From a marine bacterium B5-7 (GTDB lineage Bacteria > Pseudomonadota > Gammaproteobacteria > Arenicellales > CAJQKF01), in the NCBI GenBank assembly GCA_021604525.1, contig BQJD01000005.1:96322-160321 (forward strand): a stretch of 64,000 nucleotides of DNA, written 5' to 3'. A program made the translations under genes and the position numbers. Each line of letters begins with the position of its first letter. The first letter of the stretch is position 1. Below, in pieces: positions 19,186 through 28,381 of the stretch. The notes below the pieces were generated by a model. The model saw nothing but the letters and a program-made list of their open reading frames with translations, ran no database searches and was not told the origin of the DNA.

Positions 19186-19689
19186 ATGAAGACGATAAAT
19201 TTATATCTGAACCCCAGCTTTCGGTCAGCCGTTGCAACACTGTTGTTAGTTCCTGCTTTGACAATTGGTGGAATTGGCTTGTTACAGGCTGACGAGGGTA
19301 CCCCAGCCGACAACCGTGATGCGGTAATGGAACAACTAAATACTATGGGCGAGGCGATGTCCGGATACAATGCCGACCAAAAGGACGAGGCGGTTGCCAA
19401 CGCTGATGAGTCACTCAGTTCGTTTGATCGCGAATTCAGCGATCTGCAGGTGTGGACAGAAAAAAATTGGGAAAACCTGAAGGACTCGTCAAAAGAATCC
19501 CAACAGGCTGCCATGGAAAATCTACGTAAGGCTCGTACAAAAGTTGGTGAATGGACAGAATCTTTACGCAATAGCTCCACGGAGACCTGGGAAGATGTAA
19601 AAGTCGGTTTCACTAAAGCCTCTGACGAACTAAAAGAGGCATACAACAAGACTATCGATGTAATCGATGATGAAGATCACGATTCGTAA
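19186..19689 (+). CDS. Secreted helical protein of unknown function
   Basis: Protein of 167 residues with an N-terminal signal peptide (SAVATLLLVPALTIGGIGLLQA) and a mature part that is acidic and mostly helical. Repeated W-x(5-8)-S patterns (VWTEKNWENLKDSSKESQ, then VGEWTESLRNSSTETWED) suggest an amphipathic bundle. AAGGA precedes the ATG at good spacing. It is 60 bp after the coiled-coil gene and 40 bp before the small lipoprotein gene, so the three are likely one transcript with a periplasmic or envelope-stress role. Confidence 0.75.
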   Translation: MKTINLYLNPSFRSAVATLLLVPALTIGGIGLLQADEGTPADNRDAVMEQLNTMGEAMSGYNADQKDEAVANADESLSSFDREFSDLQVWTEKNWENLKDSSKESQQAAMENLRKARTKVGEWTESLRNSSTETWEDVKVGFTKASDELKEAYNKTIDVIDDEDHDS

Positions 19690-19728
19690 CAACATTGAAT
19701 CAACAGGTCCTATTCAAGGGAGACAACC

Positions 19729-19950
19729 GTGAAATACTCAACAATCCTATTCAGAACATTTCTGGCAGCATTATTCGCACTCGGCCTGGCTGCATGCGAG
19801 CAGGAGGGCCCGGCAGAAAATGCTGGCGAGAAAATCGATGAAGCGACTGAAAACGTGAAGGATGCAGTCGAAGATGCAGTCAACAAGGTCGGTGACACCG
19901 TGGAAGATGTCGGCGATAAAATCGAAGAACAGACCGACAAGGTAAACTGA
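19729..19950 (+). CDS. Small acidic helical lipoprotein
   Basis: Protein of 73 residues beginning at GTG 19729 with AAGGGAG seven bases upstream. A lipoprotein signal with lipobox LAAC is followed by a repeating 11-residue pattern of Asp/Glu, Val and Lys (EATENVKDAVEDAVNKVGDT), like LEA/entericidin-type amphipathic lipoproteins. It closes the small-gene operon, which ends in a strong terminator. Confidence 0.75.
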   Translation: MKYSTILFRTFLAALFALGLAACEQEGPAENAGEKIDEATENVKDAVEDAVNKVGDTVEDVGDKIEEQTDKVN

Positions 19951-19980
19951 ATTTAATTCTGTAACTTCAGGACACCCAAT

Positions 19981-20009
19981 CCCGCCGGCTTCAACCCGGC
20001 GGGGTTTTT
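19981..20009 (+). terminator. Rho-independent terminator
   Basis: Perfect 8-bp stem CCCGCCGG (19981-19988) and CCGGCGGG (19996-20003), 7-base loop, followed directly by GTTTTTA. It ends the small-gene operon. Confidence 0.88.
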
Positions 20010-20015
20010 ATAGTC

Positions 20016-21152
20016 TTATGCTCGTGGCACACAAGTGATGTGATTATCGAAATAGCCGTCGACAAGTGCGAACTGGTGTGATGATTTAACACGGCTTGGG
20101 AAATCAATACTTAAAAGCTTTCCCGTATCCGCCGATATCCACGCGGTTTTTCCTGACACATCGGAGCAAACCCCTGCACTATCTCGGGCAACTTCTATGG
20201 ATCCCTGAAATTGTCCGGTTTGCGACCATAACGTCACCACGCCTGCATGGGGTGCCGTGACGACAAACAAACCGGGATCCGACAACCAGGCAACCGAGGC
20301 AAGATATCGACGCATGAGTTTTTGAGCGGCGTCTGGAGCTATACCCAATTCTTGTGAGTCACCGTCACTAAATGCGACCAGTGGCTCAAGCATGTCGTCT
20401 TCGCCAGCGGAGTTCGCCGAGACGATCTGACCGGCAACGCAAACCCGATCAACATCGCTTACTGCAAGATGCCGTAAGCTTAACCGGCGACGGGACTCAG
20501 GCAACTCGAGACGGTTATTCACCACGCCGCTTGAAGGATCAAGCCAGGCAACATTGGGTCGCATCGAATCGATGTTAAGAGGCGTCCTGCCGAAGTCGGG
20601 ATGGGTGCGAACACCTCCATTGGCGACAACCAACTCGTCACGATGGTGCAACATAACAACTTCGTGAGGTCCAATACCACCACTATCCAGTTCTCCAAGT
20701 CGACGATAATCCGAATCTGCATCGTAGATTCCAATCACGCCGCGACCACGTTCGAAATCGTTCTCGCTGGTATATAGTCGTTTTACTTGTCTGTCGAACA
20801 CACCATGGCCATAAAAATGCCTTCCGGTAATACTCGAAAGACGCTTGATGGTTTTCCCGGTTCGCACATCGACGACCATTGCATACTGTCCCGGACGTCG
20901 AGCAAACACAACAAACTGATCGGTACCCTGCCTTATTGCAAACCCGTGTCCCCTACCCGGGAGCGCGTTTTCCCAGAAAACATGTCCACCGGCATTCATA
21001 CACGCCAGCGTGTAGCTCCCGTTCGTCAGGATCCGACATGAAAGGAATATATCGTTGTCCTGTTGGCCTTGTTTTTCAAACGCGAATGTCTGCCACGGCA
21101 CAATAAGGCCGGCCACAACCGACAGCATCGCATCACGTCTGCTAATCACCAT
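20016..21152 (-). CDS. DUF1513 family secreted protein
   Basis: Protein of 378 residues with an N-terminal twin-Arg motif (ISRRDAMLSVVAGLIVP), so probably exported by Tat. The rest is a beta-propeller-like repeat domain with GRGHGFA, GRHFYGHGVFD, YTSENDFERGRGVIGIYD and GIGPHEV, all characteristic of DUF1513. It is the last gene of the imelysin operon, overlapping the preceding imelysin gene by 11 bases. Family members regularly accompany imelysins; their molecular role is unknown. Confidence 0.9.
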   Translation of the reverse strand: MVISRRDAMLSVVAGLIVPWQTFAFEKQGQQDNDIFLSCRILTNGSYTLACMNAGGHVFWENALPGRGHGFAIRQGTDQFVVFARRPGQYAMVVDVRTGKTIKRLSSITGRHFYGHGVFDRQVKRLYTSENDFERGRGVIGIYDADSDYRRLGELDSGGIGPHEVVMLHHRDELVVANGGVRTHPDFGRTPLNIDSMRPNVAWLDPSSGVVNNRLELPESRRRLSLRHLAVSDVDRVCVAGQIVSANSAGEDDMLEPLVAFSDGDSQELGIAPDAAQKLMRRYLASVAWLSDPGLFVVTAPHAGVVTLWSQTGQFQGSIEVARDSAGVCSDVSGKTAWISADTGKLLSIDFPSRVKSSHQFALVDGYFDNHITCVPRA

Positions 21153-22239
21153 CGAGACTCGTCAAACCAGGGTTTAAGTCAAGCGCTGCAGGGATCTGTT
21201 GAATAAAGAGTTGCACTAACTCATCGACAACTTCAATCACTGCGTTGATCCGCTCACGCTCAACCGGATCAATTAGCGCTGCGGTCGAGAATTCACCAAT
21301 AGGAGCGAGCAATTCATCAGCCTGATTAAACTTCTCGTCAACACGTAACGCAAGTTCTTCCGACAGGAACGGTCGAAAGGAAACATCGTAGGCACTGTGG
21401 ATCGCTTTAAGATTAATTCGTATATTATGTATTGTCCGTTGACTCCTCCATGACTCGGCACGTCGGAGTCGCGTGGATTCTGCTGTATCACTCAATGGTC
21501 GTTCGATTTTATATTCGACTATAGTCTGCAACTGAACGCGTAAATCGTGCAATATACGCGCGGACAATCCATCAGCACTGTCGAAAAATGCATTTCCCAA
21601 CGATGCGGTTTCAATATAACCACGAAATGCGTCATCCGATTCGGTCCATTCAGTTCGAACCGCTTTAGCAATTGATGCAACATTCTGCGCAATCGCGTTT
21701 ATAACCTGGCACCTGAATCCGCTGTCATCATTCTCTGTTGCTACCGGCGTCGTTGTCGCCAGTCCGCCAGACTCGTCAAAAATCAGAATCTCAAGCGCGG
21801 ACAAACCCTGCACAGCGACACTTCCCGTTTGAAATTCGGCACCAGATAAAGCCCCTGTATTTTTCTCTGAAAGGAGAAGATCCAGGTGCCTTGAAACATT
21901 ACCTCGGCGGTCGGGCCAGAGTTGTATCCGGAATCGTCGGAGTTCAAACGATATCGGTCCGATACTGATCATTTGCACCCACTGCCAGGCATCCATGGCC
22001 TCATAGTAGCTGTCTACCAAACCCTCTCGGGTGTTGTCATTCATGTTTTCACAAAACGCTTCAGCAGATCTGGCCAGATGCGTCGCGGCATCATCAAAGG
22101 CTTCGTATGCTGGTACAGCAAATTGGTCGACAAATGTGATGTTGATTGCCTGGTATTTTCCAGAATCAGGTTGTGCAGCACCGACGCCAGGTGAAAGACA
22201 ACACAATATCGTTACAAACAGTTGGCGGATTATTTTCAT
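21142..22239 (-). CDS. Imelysin-family periplasmic protein
   Basis: Protein of 365 residues with signal peptide (LFVTILCCLSPGVGAA). It belongs to the imelysin/M75 group, tied to iron uptake rather than proven proteolysis. The helical domain is recognisable from EAMDAWQWVQMISIGP and GLSALEILIFDE. The usual GxHxxE motif reads GLSALE here, so the histidine is absent, as in several second-copy imelysins. It follows the DUF1111 gene by 7 bp and overlaps DUF1513. Confidence 0.85.
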   Translation of the reverse strand: MKIIRQLFVTILCCLSPGVGAAQPDSGKYQAINITFVDQFAVPAYEAFDDAATHLARSAEAFCENMNDNTREGLVDSYYEAMDAWQWVQMISIGPISFELRRFRIQLWPDRRGNVSRHLDLLLSEKNTGALSGAEFQTGSVAVQGLSALEILIFDESGGLATTTPVATENDDSGFRCQVINAIAQNVASIAKAVRTEWTESDDAFRGYIETASLGNAFFDSADGLSARILHDLRVQLQTIVEYKIERPLSDTAESTRLRRAESWRSQRTIHNIRINLKAIHSAYDVSFRPFLSEELALRVDEKFNQADELLAPIGEFSTAALIDPVERERINAVIEVVDELVQLFIQQIPAALDLNPGLTSLDGD

Positions 22240-22246
22240 TCACGTA

Positions 22247-23689
22247 TTACAATGATTCAAGAAAGCTTATTAGTTGATGTCGTTCACGTTTGCCCATCGA
22301 CCTGACACGGTCTGATGAGTATCGCGCTTCGCCATCGTGCCAAAGCACGGCCTCGATCAAGGTCCTGGCGCGACCATCGTGAAGATAATTAGCAATACCA
22401 TCTTGACCGGATTCGCCAACACCCCATAAGGGAGCGGTACGCCATTCGCGCCCATTAGCGGTACCGTCGGGTCTTCCATCTGCCAGACCCTCGCCCATAT
22501 CGTGCAGTAACAAATCTGTATAGGGTCGAATCACGCGGGTTTTTTCAAACCCGTTATCCGATGGCAAGTGAATATGGTATTGCTCACGATGGCAACGATT
22601 GCAGCGAGCTGCATTAAACAACTCTCTTCCCGCTGCAACATCCGCCGTATCATCGTCAGCAGTTACAGGCGCATCGATCGATGCAACAAATTGTGCGACC
22701 AATTCGACCATGTCCGCATTCACTTCGAGGTCATCATTGCTGGCATACCCAGCGGCATGGTCACGACATACTGTCTGCGTACTCATGCAGTCACCTGAAG
22801 GATCAGGATGTTTCGGTACACCCAGACCGAGATCTTTTGCAAATGCACTTTGTACCTGATCGTCGATGGTCGAAAACGTGGCCTTCAATCCGAACCGACC
22901 GAGTGCACTCGATGTGCCGATCGATGAGTTCGTGCGATTGGCCCTGCCGGATATGCCATCACCATCCCTGTCAAACGGATCTTCAAATTTTTTGATATCC
23001 TCGGAAGAGATCGCCTCAATCAACCCAAGACCTTTAATCGCTGGCGCTACCCGCATTGATGTCTGGATATCTGGTCGCATCGGGCCATAGCCATGTTCGC
23101 TCAGGTCAATGCGTGGACGGCGTAGATCGACTTCTTCTCCGTCATCAAAATCGACCATAACGTCTTCCCAGGTAACCTTCGGGCGAGCTTCGGCGAGTAG
23201 CCCCGTCACAGCGAATGTCTGTAGCTGCCATCCATAGGTTGGATCAGGTTTTAAACCGTAGTCGTCGGGGTCGGTGTCGGTGTCGTTATCATTCCGATTA
23301 TTACCAGCCGGTACACTGATCTGCACAACGAATGAAGGCGATATATCCGTCGAATCAACCGGTGGCCTGCCGCGACCCGCTTTTACATGGCATGCCTGAC
23401 ATGATCGCGCGTTGTACAGTGGCCCGAGTCCGTCTGATGCGTGCGTCGAAGAAGGCGCGCTGACCCAGGTTTTCTCGAACAACGCCTGACCTACTGCAAT
23501 ATCAAGCTGCCGGTCAGAATCAATAACGGACAGGTTTGCAACTGATGCAATATCGCCAGAAGACGGCAACGAGTCAGCCGATGCATTACTTATAGCCATT
23601 TTGTCGTGATCAATATACTGAAGGGATGCCATGAGTATTCCCGTGACCAGGAACCCTATCCACCGGCTACTCAACGATGCTATCAACAA
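22247..23689 (-). CDS. DUF1111 di-haem oxidoreductase-like protein
   Basis: Periplasmic c-type protein of 480 residues, N-terminally anchored or signal-bearing. Two haem sites are seen: CQACH (Cys97, Cys100, His101) and CNRCH (Cys363, Cys366, His367). The DGLGPLYNARSC and GVGESGQDGIANYLHDGRARTLIEAVLWHDGEA blocks (quoted in part: LHDGRARTLIEA) mark the DUF1111/thiol-oxidoreductase family related to MauG. It belongs to the imelysin operon, but a dispersed repeat fills the gap between it and the upstream irpA-like gene. Confidence 0.9.
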   Translation of the reverse strand: MLIASLSSRWIGFLVTGILMASLQYIDHDKMAISNASADSLPSSGDIASVANLSVIDSDRQLDIAVGQALFEKTWVSAPSSTHASDGLGPLYNARSCQACHVKAGRGRPPVDSTDISPSFVVQISVPAGNNRNDNDTDTDPDDYGLKPDPTYGWQLQTFAVTGLLAEARPKVTWEDVMVDFDDGEEVDLRRPRIDLSEHGYGPMRPDIQTSMRVAPAIKGLGLIEAISSEDIKKFEDPFDRDGDGISGRANRTNSSIGTSSALGRFGLKATFSTIDDQVQSAFAKDLGLGVPKHPDPSGDCMSTQTVCRDHAAGYASNDDLEVNADMVELVAQFVASIDAPVTADDDTADVAAGRELFNAARCNRCHREQYHIHLPSDNGFEKTRVIRPYTDLLLHDMGEGLADGRPDGTANGREWRTAPLWGVGESGQDGIANYLHDGRARTLIEAVLWHDGEARYSSDRVRSMGKRERHQLISFLESL

Positions 23690-23696
23690 ATCAGGA

Positions 23697-23831
23697 ACCT
23701 ATCTCAAACTGAGCGAAGGTCGCCAGGACAAGGCAAAAGGGAGATAAAACTCACGGCTTGCATGGGTAGATGAACATTTGGGCGAGCATTTAACACCGTA
23801 TTATAAGAGTTACAGTCATTTTGAGATTGGT
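23697..23831 (+). repeat. Dispersed intergenic repeat, copy 2 (inside the imelysin operon)
   Basis: A 135-bp copy with ends ACCTATCTCAAACTG and CATTTTGAGATTGGT (13 of 15 complementary). It fills nearly the whole 143-bp gap between the DUF1111 gene and the irpA-like gene, ending one base from the latter's stop codon. The internal blocks match copy 1. Confidence 0.85.
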
Positions 23832-23832
23832 A

Positions 23833-25116
23833 TTAGTTTGATACCGCACCCGGATTGTCCAAAGAGTCTGAACCCTCGAACTTGATCTCGCCAAGCTTCA
23901 ACGTATTCACTACCCGTTCGAAGCCGCGTGTTTGATCGACAAGTGCATTCACCGCGGCTAGAACAGTCGCGTTTCCAAGTCGATTACCTGACGCAATCAT
24001 CTGGTCATATGCAACGCCATCCTCCACCGCACTATCTACAATTCTCTGCATGCCCTCAACCGTGGCATCAATCAGACCACGCAGGCTGGCATCGAGATCC
24101 GGGTCACGTTCTGCAACCAGTGCCGACAGGCTTGGCCCCTTCATTTCACTTCCGTCGGGACGAACATATGTGCCCGTATAGACATTACGAACACCGAGCG
24201 AATCATAGTAATGAGACCAGTGGGTATTGTCGCTGAAGCAATCATGTTCCTCTTCCGGATCGTGCAGCATCAAGCCAAGCTTCATGCGTTCACCGGCGAG
24301 CTCACCATAGGACAAACTGCCAAGACCGGTAAGGATGGTGGCAATTCGTTCACCGGGAGTCGCATCGATCAATCTCTGCCTTGCAGCACCGCCTTCGTCC
24401 CATTGCTGCACCATCCATTCAAGGTCATTAATCAGCAATGTGGTTGCCGCTTTAAGGTAACTTGCGCGGCGATCACAATTTCCATGGGTGCAATTTTCAA
24501 GATTGTAGTCTGTGGCAGGTCGTTCACCCGCGCCCGGACCCGTGCCGTGTAAATCCTGCCCCCAAAGTAAATACTCTATCGCGTGATAACCCCTTGCGAC
24601 ATTAGTTTCAACACCATCGATTTCGTCAAGTGTATCCGACAGAAGTTCCACCGTTATGTTACTTGCATCGATTGGTTGACCCGCCACATTCAGGTGCGGG
24701 TTGGCAATAATGTTAGCAACATAATATGGATTCTCGTCCGACGTATCTCCGTATGACGGCGCAACGTAATCGATAAGTCCTTCATCAAGCGGCCACGCAT
24801 TCACCTTGCCTTCCCATTCATCGACAATGGGATTACCAAAGCGAAATGCCTCAGTCTGCTGGTAGGAAACCCGTGCGACACGCCATGCTTCCCGGGCATC
24901 ATTGAGCGTGCTGTCATTTGGCTGATTAATCAACGCATCAATCCTGTTGTCGAGTTGTTGCGCCGATGCAAGCGAATCACTGTAACCGGCATATGCCATG
25001 TCGATGTAGTGTTGAATAACCAACCCTTCATCGACCGCGCTGGCTGTGGTACAGAATCCAATTGCAGCGACACAGGAGACACATAAGATCGGCCTTGTTA
25101 ATAACCTCTTTTTCAC
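23833..25116 (-). CDS. Imelysin family protein, IrpA-like
   Basis: Periplasmic or membrane-tethered protein of 427 residues, signal peptide ending near AASAVDEG. The full imelysin signature is present: GYHAIEYLLWGQDLHGTGPGAGERPATDY (key parts GYHAIEYLLWG and GAGERPATDY), with the GxHxxE residues intact, and EAWRVARVSYQQTEAFRFGNP in the N-terminal half. IrpA proteins are iron-regulated and needed for growth on low iron. It is the first gene of the operon, preceded by a Fur-box-like site. Confidence 0.92.
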   Translation of the reverse strand: MKKRLLTRPILCVSCVAAIGFCTTASAVDEGLVIQHYIDMAYAGYSDSLASAQQLDNRIDALINQPNDSTLNDAREAWRVARVSYQQTEAFRFGNPIVDEWEGKVNAWPLDEGLIDYVAPSYGDTSDENPYYVANIIANPHLNVAGQPIDASNITVELLSDTLDEIDGVETNVARGYHAIEYLLWGQDLHGTGPGAGERPATDYNLENCTHGNCDRRASYLKAATTLLINDLEWMVQQWDEGGAARQRLIDATPGERIATILTGLGSLSYGELAGERMKLGLMLHDPEEEHDCFSDNTHWSHYYDSLGVRNVYTGTYVRPDGSEMKGPSLSALVAERDPDLDASLRGLIDATVEGMQRIVDSAVEDGVAYDQMIASGNRLGNATVLAAVNALVDQTRGFERVVNTLKLGEIKFEGSDSLDNPGAVSN

Positions 25117-25436
25117 GGATTTTATTCCTTACTATAAATACGAATAGTTCTTATTCTAGTTCGTATTCGTAAACTGTCAAGACTTCTGTAAAGATATTTA
25201 TAACGTATAGCGTCTCGCTTTGGGATTTGATTTTTGAAACTCGAAACACCCCTTTTACAGCGGACTCAAATATTACGATGAAAGAGATTTTTACTCGTCA
25301 GCCGGTGGAATCTATTTACGTTTCATTTCTGAACACCCATTTTCATCACCGCTTGACTGTACGAAATCTACCAACGTATTGGGTTCACTGCGTTGTATAA
25401 TTCCGCGATCACAACCTCTTTAACCTGTTGAATATT
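25117..25436. other. Divergent intergenic region, imelysin operon to asd
   Basis: About 320 bp without a credible gene. It holds the Fur-box-like site near the imelysin operon, an AT-rich middle and, by position, the asd promoter. No other structure was recognised. Confidence 0.6.
25137..25155 (-). promoter_or_regulatory. Putative Fur box before the imelysin operon
   Basis: The 19-mer AATACGAATAGTTCTTATT is a 9-1-9 imperfect palindrome (7 of 9 pairs) of the gamma-proteobacterial Fur type, 21 bases upstream of the irpA-like start. Longer symmetry TACGAATA...TATTCGTA spans 25138-25171. Position and downstream genes support iron regulation; binding is inferred. Confidence 0.6.
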
Positions 25437-26558
25437 ATGACTCTCGATCGAGTAGGTTTCGTCGGCTGGCGTGGCATGGTCGGCTCTGTGCTCATGCAGC
25501 GTATGTTGGCTGAAGATGATTTTGCCAAAATTCAGGAGCCGCGATTTTTCACGACATCTCAGACAGGGCGCCCTGGTCCTGATATCGGCCGTGAGCTTCC
25601 CCCGCTGGCCGATGCAAATGACATCGATGCGTTGGCAAAGATGGATGTCATCGTCACCTGTCAAGGCGGCGACTACACCGCGCCTGTACATGCGGCATTA
25701 AGGAAAAACGGCTGGAAAGGCTACTGGATCGATGCGGCATCGACCCTGCGTATGGCCGATGACGCGGTGATTATCCTCGACCCTGTTAATCAGCCGGTAA
25801 TCGAGGCCGGACTTGGCGCCGGAAAACGTGATTTTATTGGCGGTAACTGTACGGTGAGCCTGATGCTGATGGCACTGGCGGGTCTGTTCGAGGCTGGCAA
25901 GATCGATTGGATCACCGCCATGACCTACCAGGCGATTTCCGGCGGCGGTGCACGACAAATGCGCGAACTGCTCAAGCAGATGGGTGTTCTCTATCAGTCT
26001 GTTTCAGATTTGATGGTTGATGAGCAAAGCTCCATTCTCGATATCGATGAACTCGCCACAATCGCCATGCGGGCCGATAGCCTGCCGCTGACCGAGATCG
26101 GCAAACCGCTTGCCGGCAGCCTCATGCCCTGGATCGACAAGGACCTCGGTGGAGGCGTGTCTCGTGAGGAATGGAAGGGTGGTGCGGAAACCAACAAGAT
26201 ACTTGGCGCCACTGATCGGCCGATTCCAATAGAAAGTGTGTGCGTCAGAGTTGGAACAATGCGATGTCACTCCCAGGCATTCACCATCAAGCTGACGGAC
26301 GATCTGCCAATTGATGAAATAGAAGATATCCTTGGGTCACACAATGACTGGGTCCATGTCGTGCCAAACGATCGGGAGTCATCACTGACCGAATTGACGC
26401 CAGCAAAGGTCACGGGAACCATGTCGATACCGGTTGGCCGACTCAGAAAGCTCGGGCTTGGACCGGGGTATCTATCCGCCTTTACCGTCGGCGATCAACT
26501 CTTGTGGGGCGCTGCCGAACCCTTACGTCGTATGCTCAGAATTCTTTCTGAACACTGA
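25437..26558 (+). CDS. asd: Aspartate-semialdehyde dehydrogenase
   Basis: Makes L-aspartate-4-semialdehyde from aspartyl phosphate, the branch-point step to lysine, threonine, methionine and diaminopimelate. The 373 residues start at ATG 25437 (a TTG three codons earlier is less likely). Seen are the NADP-binding [18 protein letters not shown], the catalytic Cys in [14 protein letters not shown], and [18 protein letters not shown] with substrate-binding residues, all of the gamma-proteobacterial long form. It is a single gene, closed by a terminator. Confidence 0.97.
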   Translation: MTLDRVGFVGWRGMVGSVLMQRMLAEDDFAKIQEPRFFTTSQTGRPGPDIGRELPPLADANDIDALAKMDVIVTCQGGDYTAPVHAALRKNGWKGYWIDAASTLRMADDAVIILDPVNQPVIEAGLGAGKRDFIGGNCTVSLMLMALAGLFEAGKIDWITAMTYQAISGGGARQMRELLKQMGVLYQSVSDLMVDEQSSILDIDELATIAMRADSLPLTEIGKPLAGSLMPWIDKDLGGGVSREEWKGGAETNKILGATDRPIPIESVCVRVGTMRCHSQAFTIKLTDDLPIDEIEDILGSHNDWVHVVPNDRESSLTELTPAKVTGTMSIPVGRLRKLGLGPGYLSAFTVGDQLLWGAAEPLRRMLRILSEH

Positions 26559-26564
26559 AAAAAC

Positions 26565-26600
26565 ACCCGCCTGACCTCCTCATCGGGCGGGTTTGTTTCT
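26565..26600 (+). terminator. Rho-independent terminator after asd
   Basis: Stem ACCCGCC (26565-26571) and GGCGGGT (26586-26592) with a 14-base loop, then TTGTTTCTCTG. It starts six bases after the asd stop. Confidence 0.8.
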
Positions 26601-26655
26601 CTGTTTTCCCACTGATTTCATTTTTGATCTGCCATATAAAATCGTAACATTTAAA

Positions 26656-26789
26656 ACCTGACTCAAAATGAGCCAAGTCCGCAAGGACAAGGCAAATTAG
26701 AGAGAAAACTCGCCATTTACAGGTGTAAATGAGCATTTGAGCGACCATTTAACACCGTATTGGTGGCTTGCAGCCATTTTGAGACCGAT
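26656..26789 (+). repeat. Dispersed intergenic repeat, copy 3
   Basis: A 134-bp copy with ends ACCTGACTCAAAATG (26656-26670) and CATTTTGAGACCGAT (26775-26789). It contains the GCAAGGACAAGGCAAAT, GTAAATGAGCATTTGAGCG and AACACCGTAT blocks of the family. It lies between the asd terminator and the di-haem peroxidase gene, so it may be part of that gene's promoter region. Confidence 0.85.
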
Positions 26790-26840
26790 TCTAGTCAGTC
26801 AGGGCTCTTGTTAGTATCGGTTTCGCACAATAAAATACCA

Positions 26841-28115
26841 ATGCGAATCATACTCATTAAGAACAATAAAATTCATCACGGAATGCCTGACACATTGCGA
26901 TCTATTATAAAAATTTCTTTGATAACGTTGTTTATCTGCGGCAAACCGACCATCCTGAATTTTTCGATGGCCGCCTTTGCCGCTTCAGCTACCGATATCC
27001 AGAATAATAGCGACAGCACCACGGTAAATGCGCCGGAAACGATCGAGATGCAGCTTGAACAACTTGGTCAACAGCTTTTTTTCGATACCAGGTTTTCACT
27101 CAACAAAACTCAATCATGCGCCACTTGTCACGATCCATCCATGGGGTTTTCGGACCACCGGGGGTCTCCAGAACCCAGCGATACCTCGTTGGGTGATGAT
27201 GGCCAATCGTTCGGCACTCGCAATACCCCGACTGCAAGTTACGCCCGCTTCAGCCCTCCCTTTCATCTAACAAAAGACGGTAAATACGTCGGTGGGCAGT
27301 TTCTCGACGGTCGCTCGGCGACACTCGCGGATCAGGCCATTAAGCCACCCTTTAACCCGCTGGAAATGAATCTGCCGGACAACCGTGAAATGTTTAACCG
27401 GATTCGTGAAAACCCGTCTTACATCGACGCATTCGAAACACTGTTCAATAAAGATGTGCTTGAAGATCCCGATGCCGCTGTTAAAGCCTTCGGTCAAGCC
27501 ATCGCGTCGTTTGAGGAGACCGACTATTTTTCCCCCTTCGATTCAAAGTACGACCGTTATCTGAAAGGCGAATACCAATTAAGCGAGCAAGAAGATCTCG
27601 GCATGACATTATTCTTCTCGGATCAATTCACAAACTGCGCGACGTGTCATCAGCTACAACCCATTCCAGGGAGTACAAACGAGACATTCAGTAACTACGA
27701 ATTTCATAATATTGGCACTCCCGCCAATTCCAGGCTCGCTGTAAAATTCGAAGGACAATCCATGGAAGCCGATGTTGGCTTGTTGTCGCGACCGGATATT
27801 ATTGATGAAAACCAGGCGGGAAAATTCAAGGTTCCGACGTTAAGGAACGTCGCGGTCACCGGTCCTTATATGCACAATGGTGTGTTCAAGGATTTACGCA
27901 CCGTCATATTGTTCTACAACAAATATAATTCAAGGAACAAACAGCGTCAGATTAACCCTGAAACAGGACAACATTGGGCGAACCCGGAATTAAACAGCAA
28001 TCTGTCACGCAAGGAACTCGAATCTGGCCCGGCCCTTGACGACAAGCGTATCGATGCCCTGGTAGCCTTCCTGAAAACACTCACCGACAAACGATTTGAA
28101 CACTTAGTGCAATAA
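26841..28115 (+). CDS. Di-haem cytochrome c peroxidase / MauG family protein
   Basis: Periplasmic protein with two c-type haem sites (CATCH near residue 92 and CATCH near residue 265) and family blocks LGQQLFFDTRFSLN, GQFLDGRSATLADQA, KFKVPTLRNVAVTGPYMHNG. Members reduce hydrogen peroxide or oxidise other targets. The start is uncertain: ATG 26841 gives 424 residues, while ATG 26883 gives a tidier signal peptide (MPDTLRSIIKISLITLFIC). Neither has a strong ribosome-binding site. It may join the neighbouring iron and haem functions, but it is transcribed separately. Confidence 0.9.
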   Translation: MRIILIKNNKIHHGMPDTLRSIIKISLITLFICGKPTILNFSMAAFAASATDIQNNSDSTTVNAPETIEMQLEQLGQQLFFDTRFSLNKTQSCATCHDPSMGFSDHRGSPEPSDTSLGDDGQSFGTRNTPTASYARFSPPFHLTKDGKYVGGQFLDGRSATLADQAIKPPFNPLEMNLPDNREMFNRIRENPSYIDAFETLFNKDVLEDPDAAVKAFGQAIASFEETDYFSPFDSKYDRYLKGEYQLSEQEDLGMTLFFSDQFTNCATCHQLQPIPGSTNETFSNYEFHNIGTPANSRLAVKFEGQSMEADVGLLSRPDIIDENQAGKFKVPTLRNVAVTGPYMHNGVFKDLRTVILFYNKYNSRNKQRQINPETGQHWANPELNSNLSRKELESGPALDDKRIDALVAFLKTLTDKRFEHLVQ

Positions 28116-28381
28116 TGGGCCATGTCTGTTTAATTCGGGACTTATGAGCGGCCAATGCAACTACTCTCAACTGATTCATCGACCGCAAAATATTGCATAA
28201 ATACCTGATTTAACTGCCCGACCATACCATCCAGGGATACTCTCAACCCGACCTTTGAAGTTAATTCTTAATGTAGTTTTAAGGTGCTTGGTGTATCGTT
28301 ACACGATTAAAAGGCTGTTTTTTGGTTATATTTTCGGATCGGCCGGCCCGGGTAACAGAAGTAACTAGTCTTAGGTGATCG

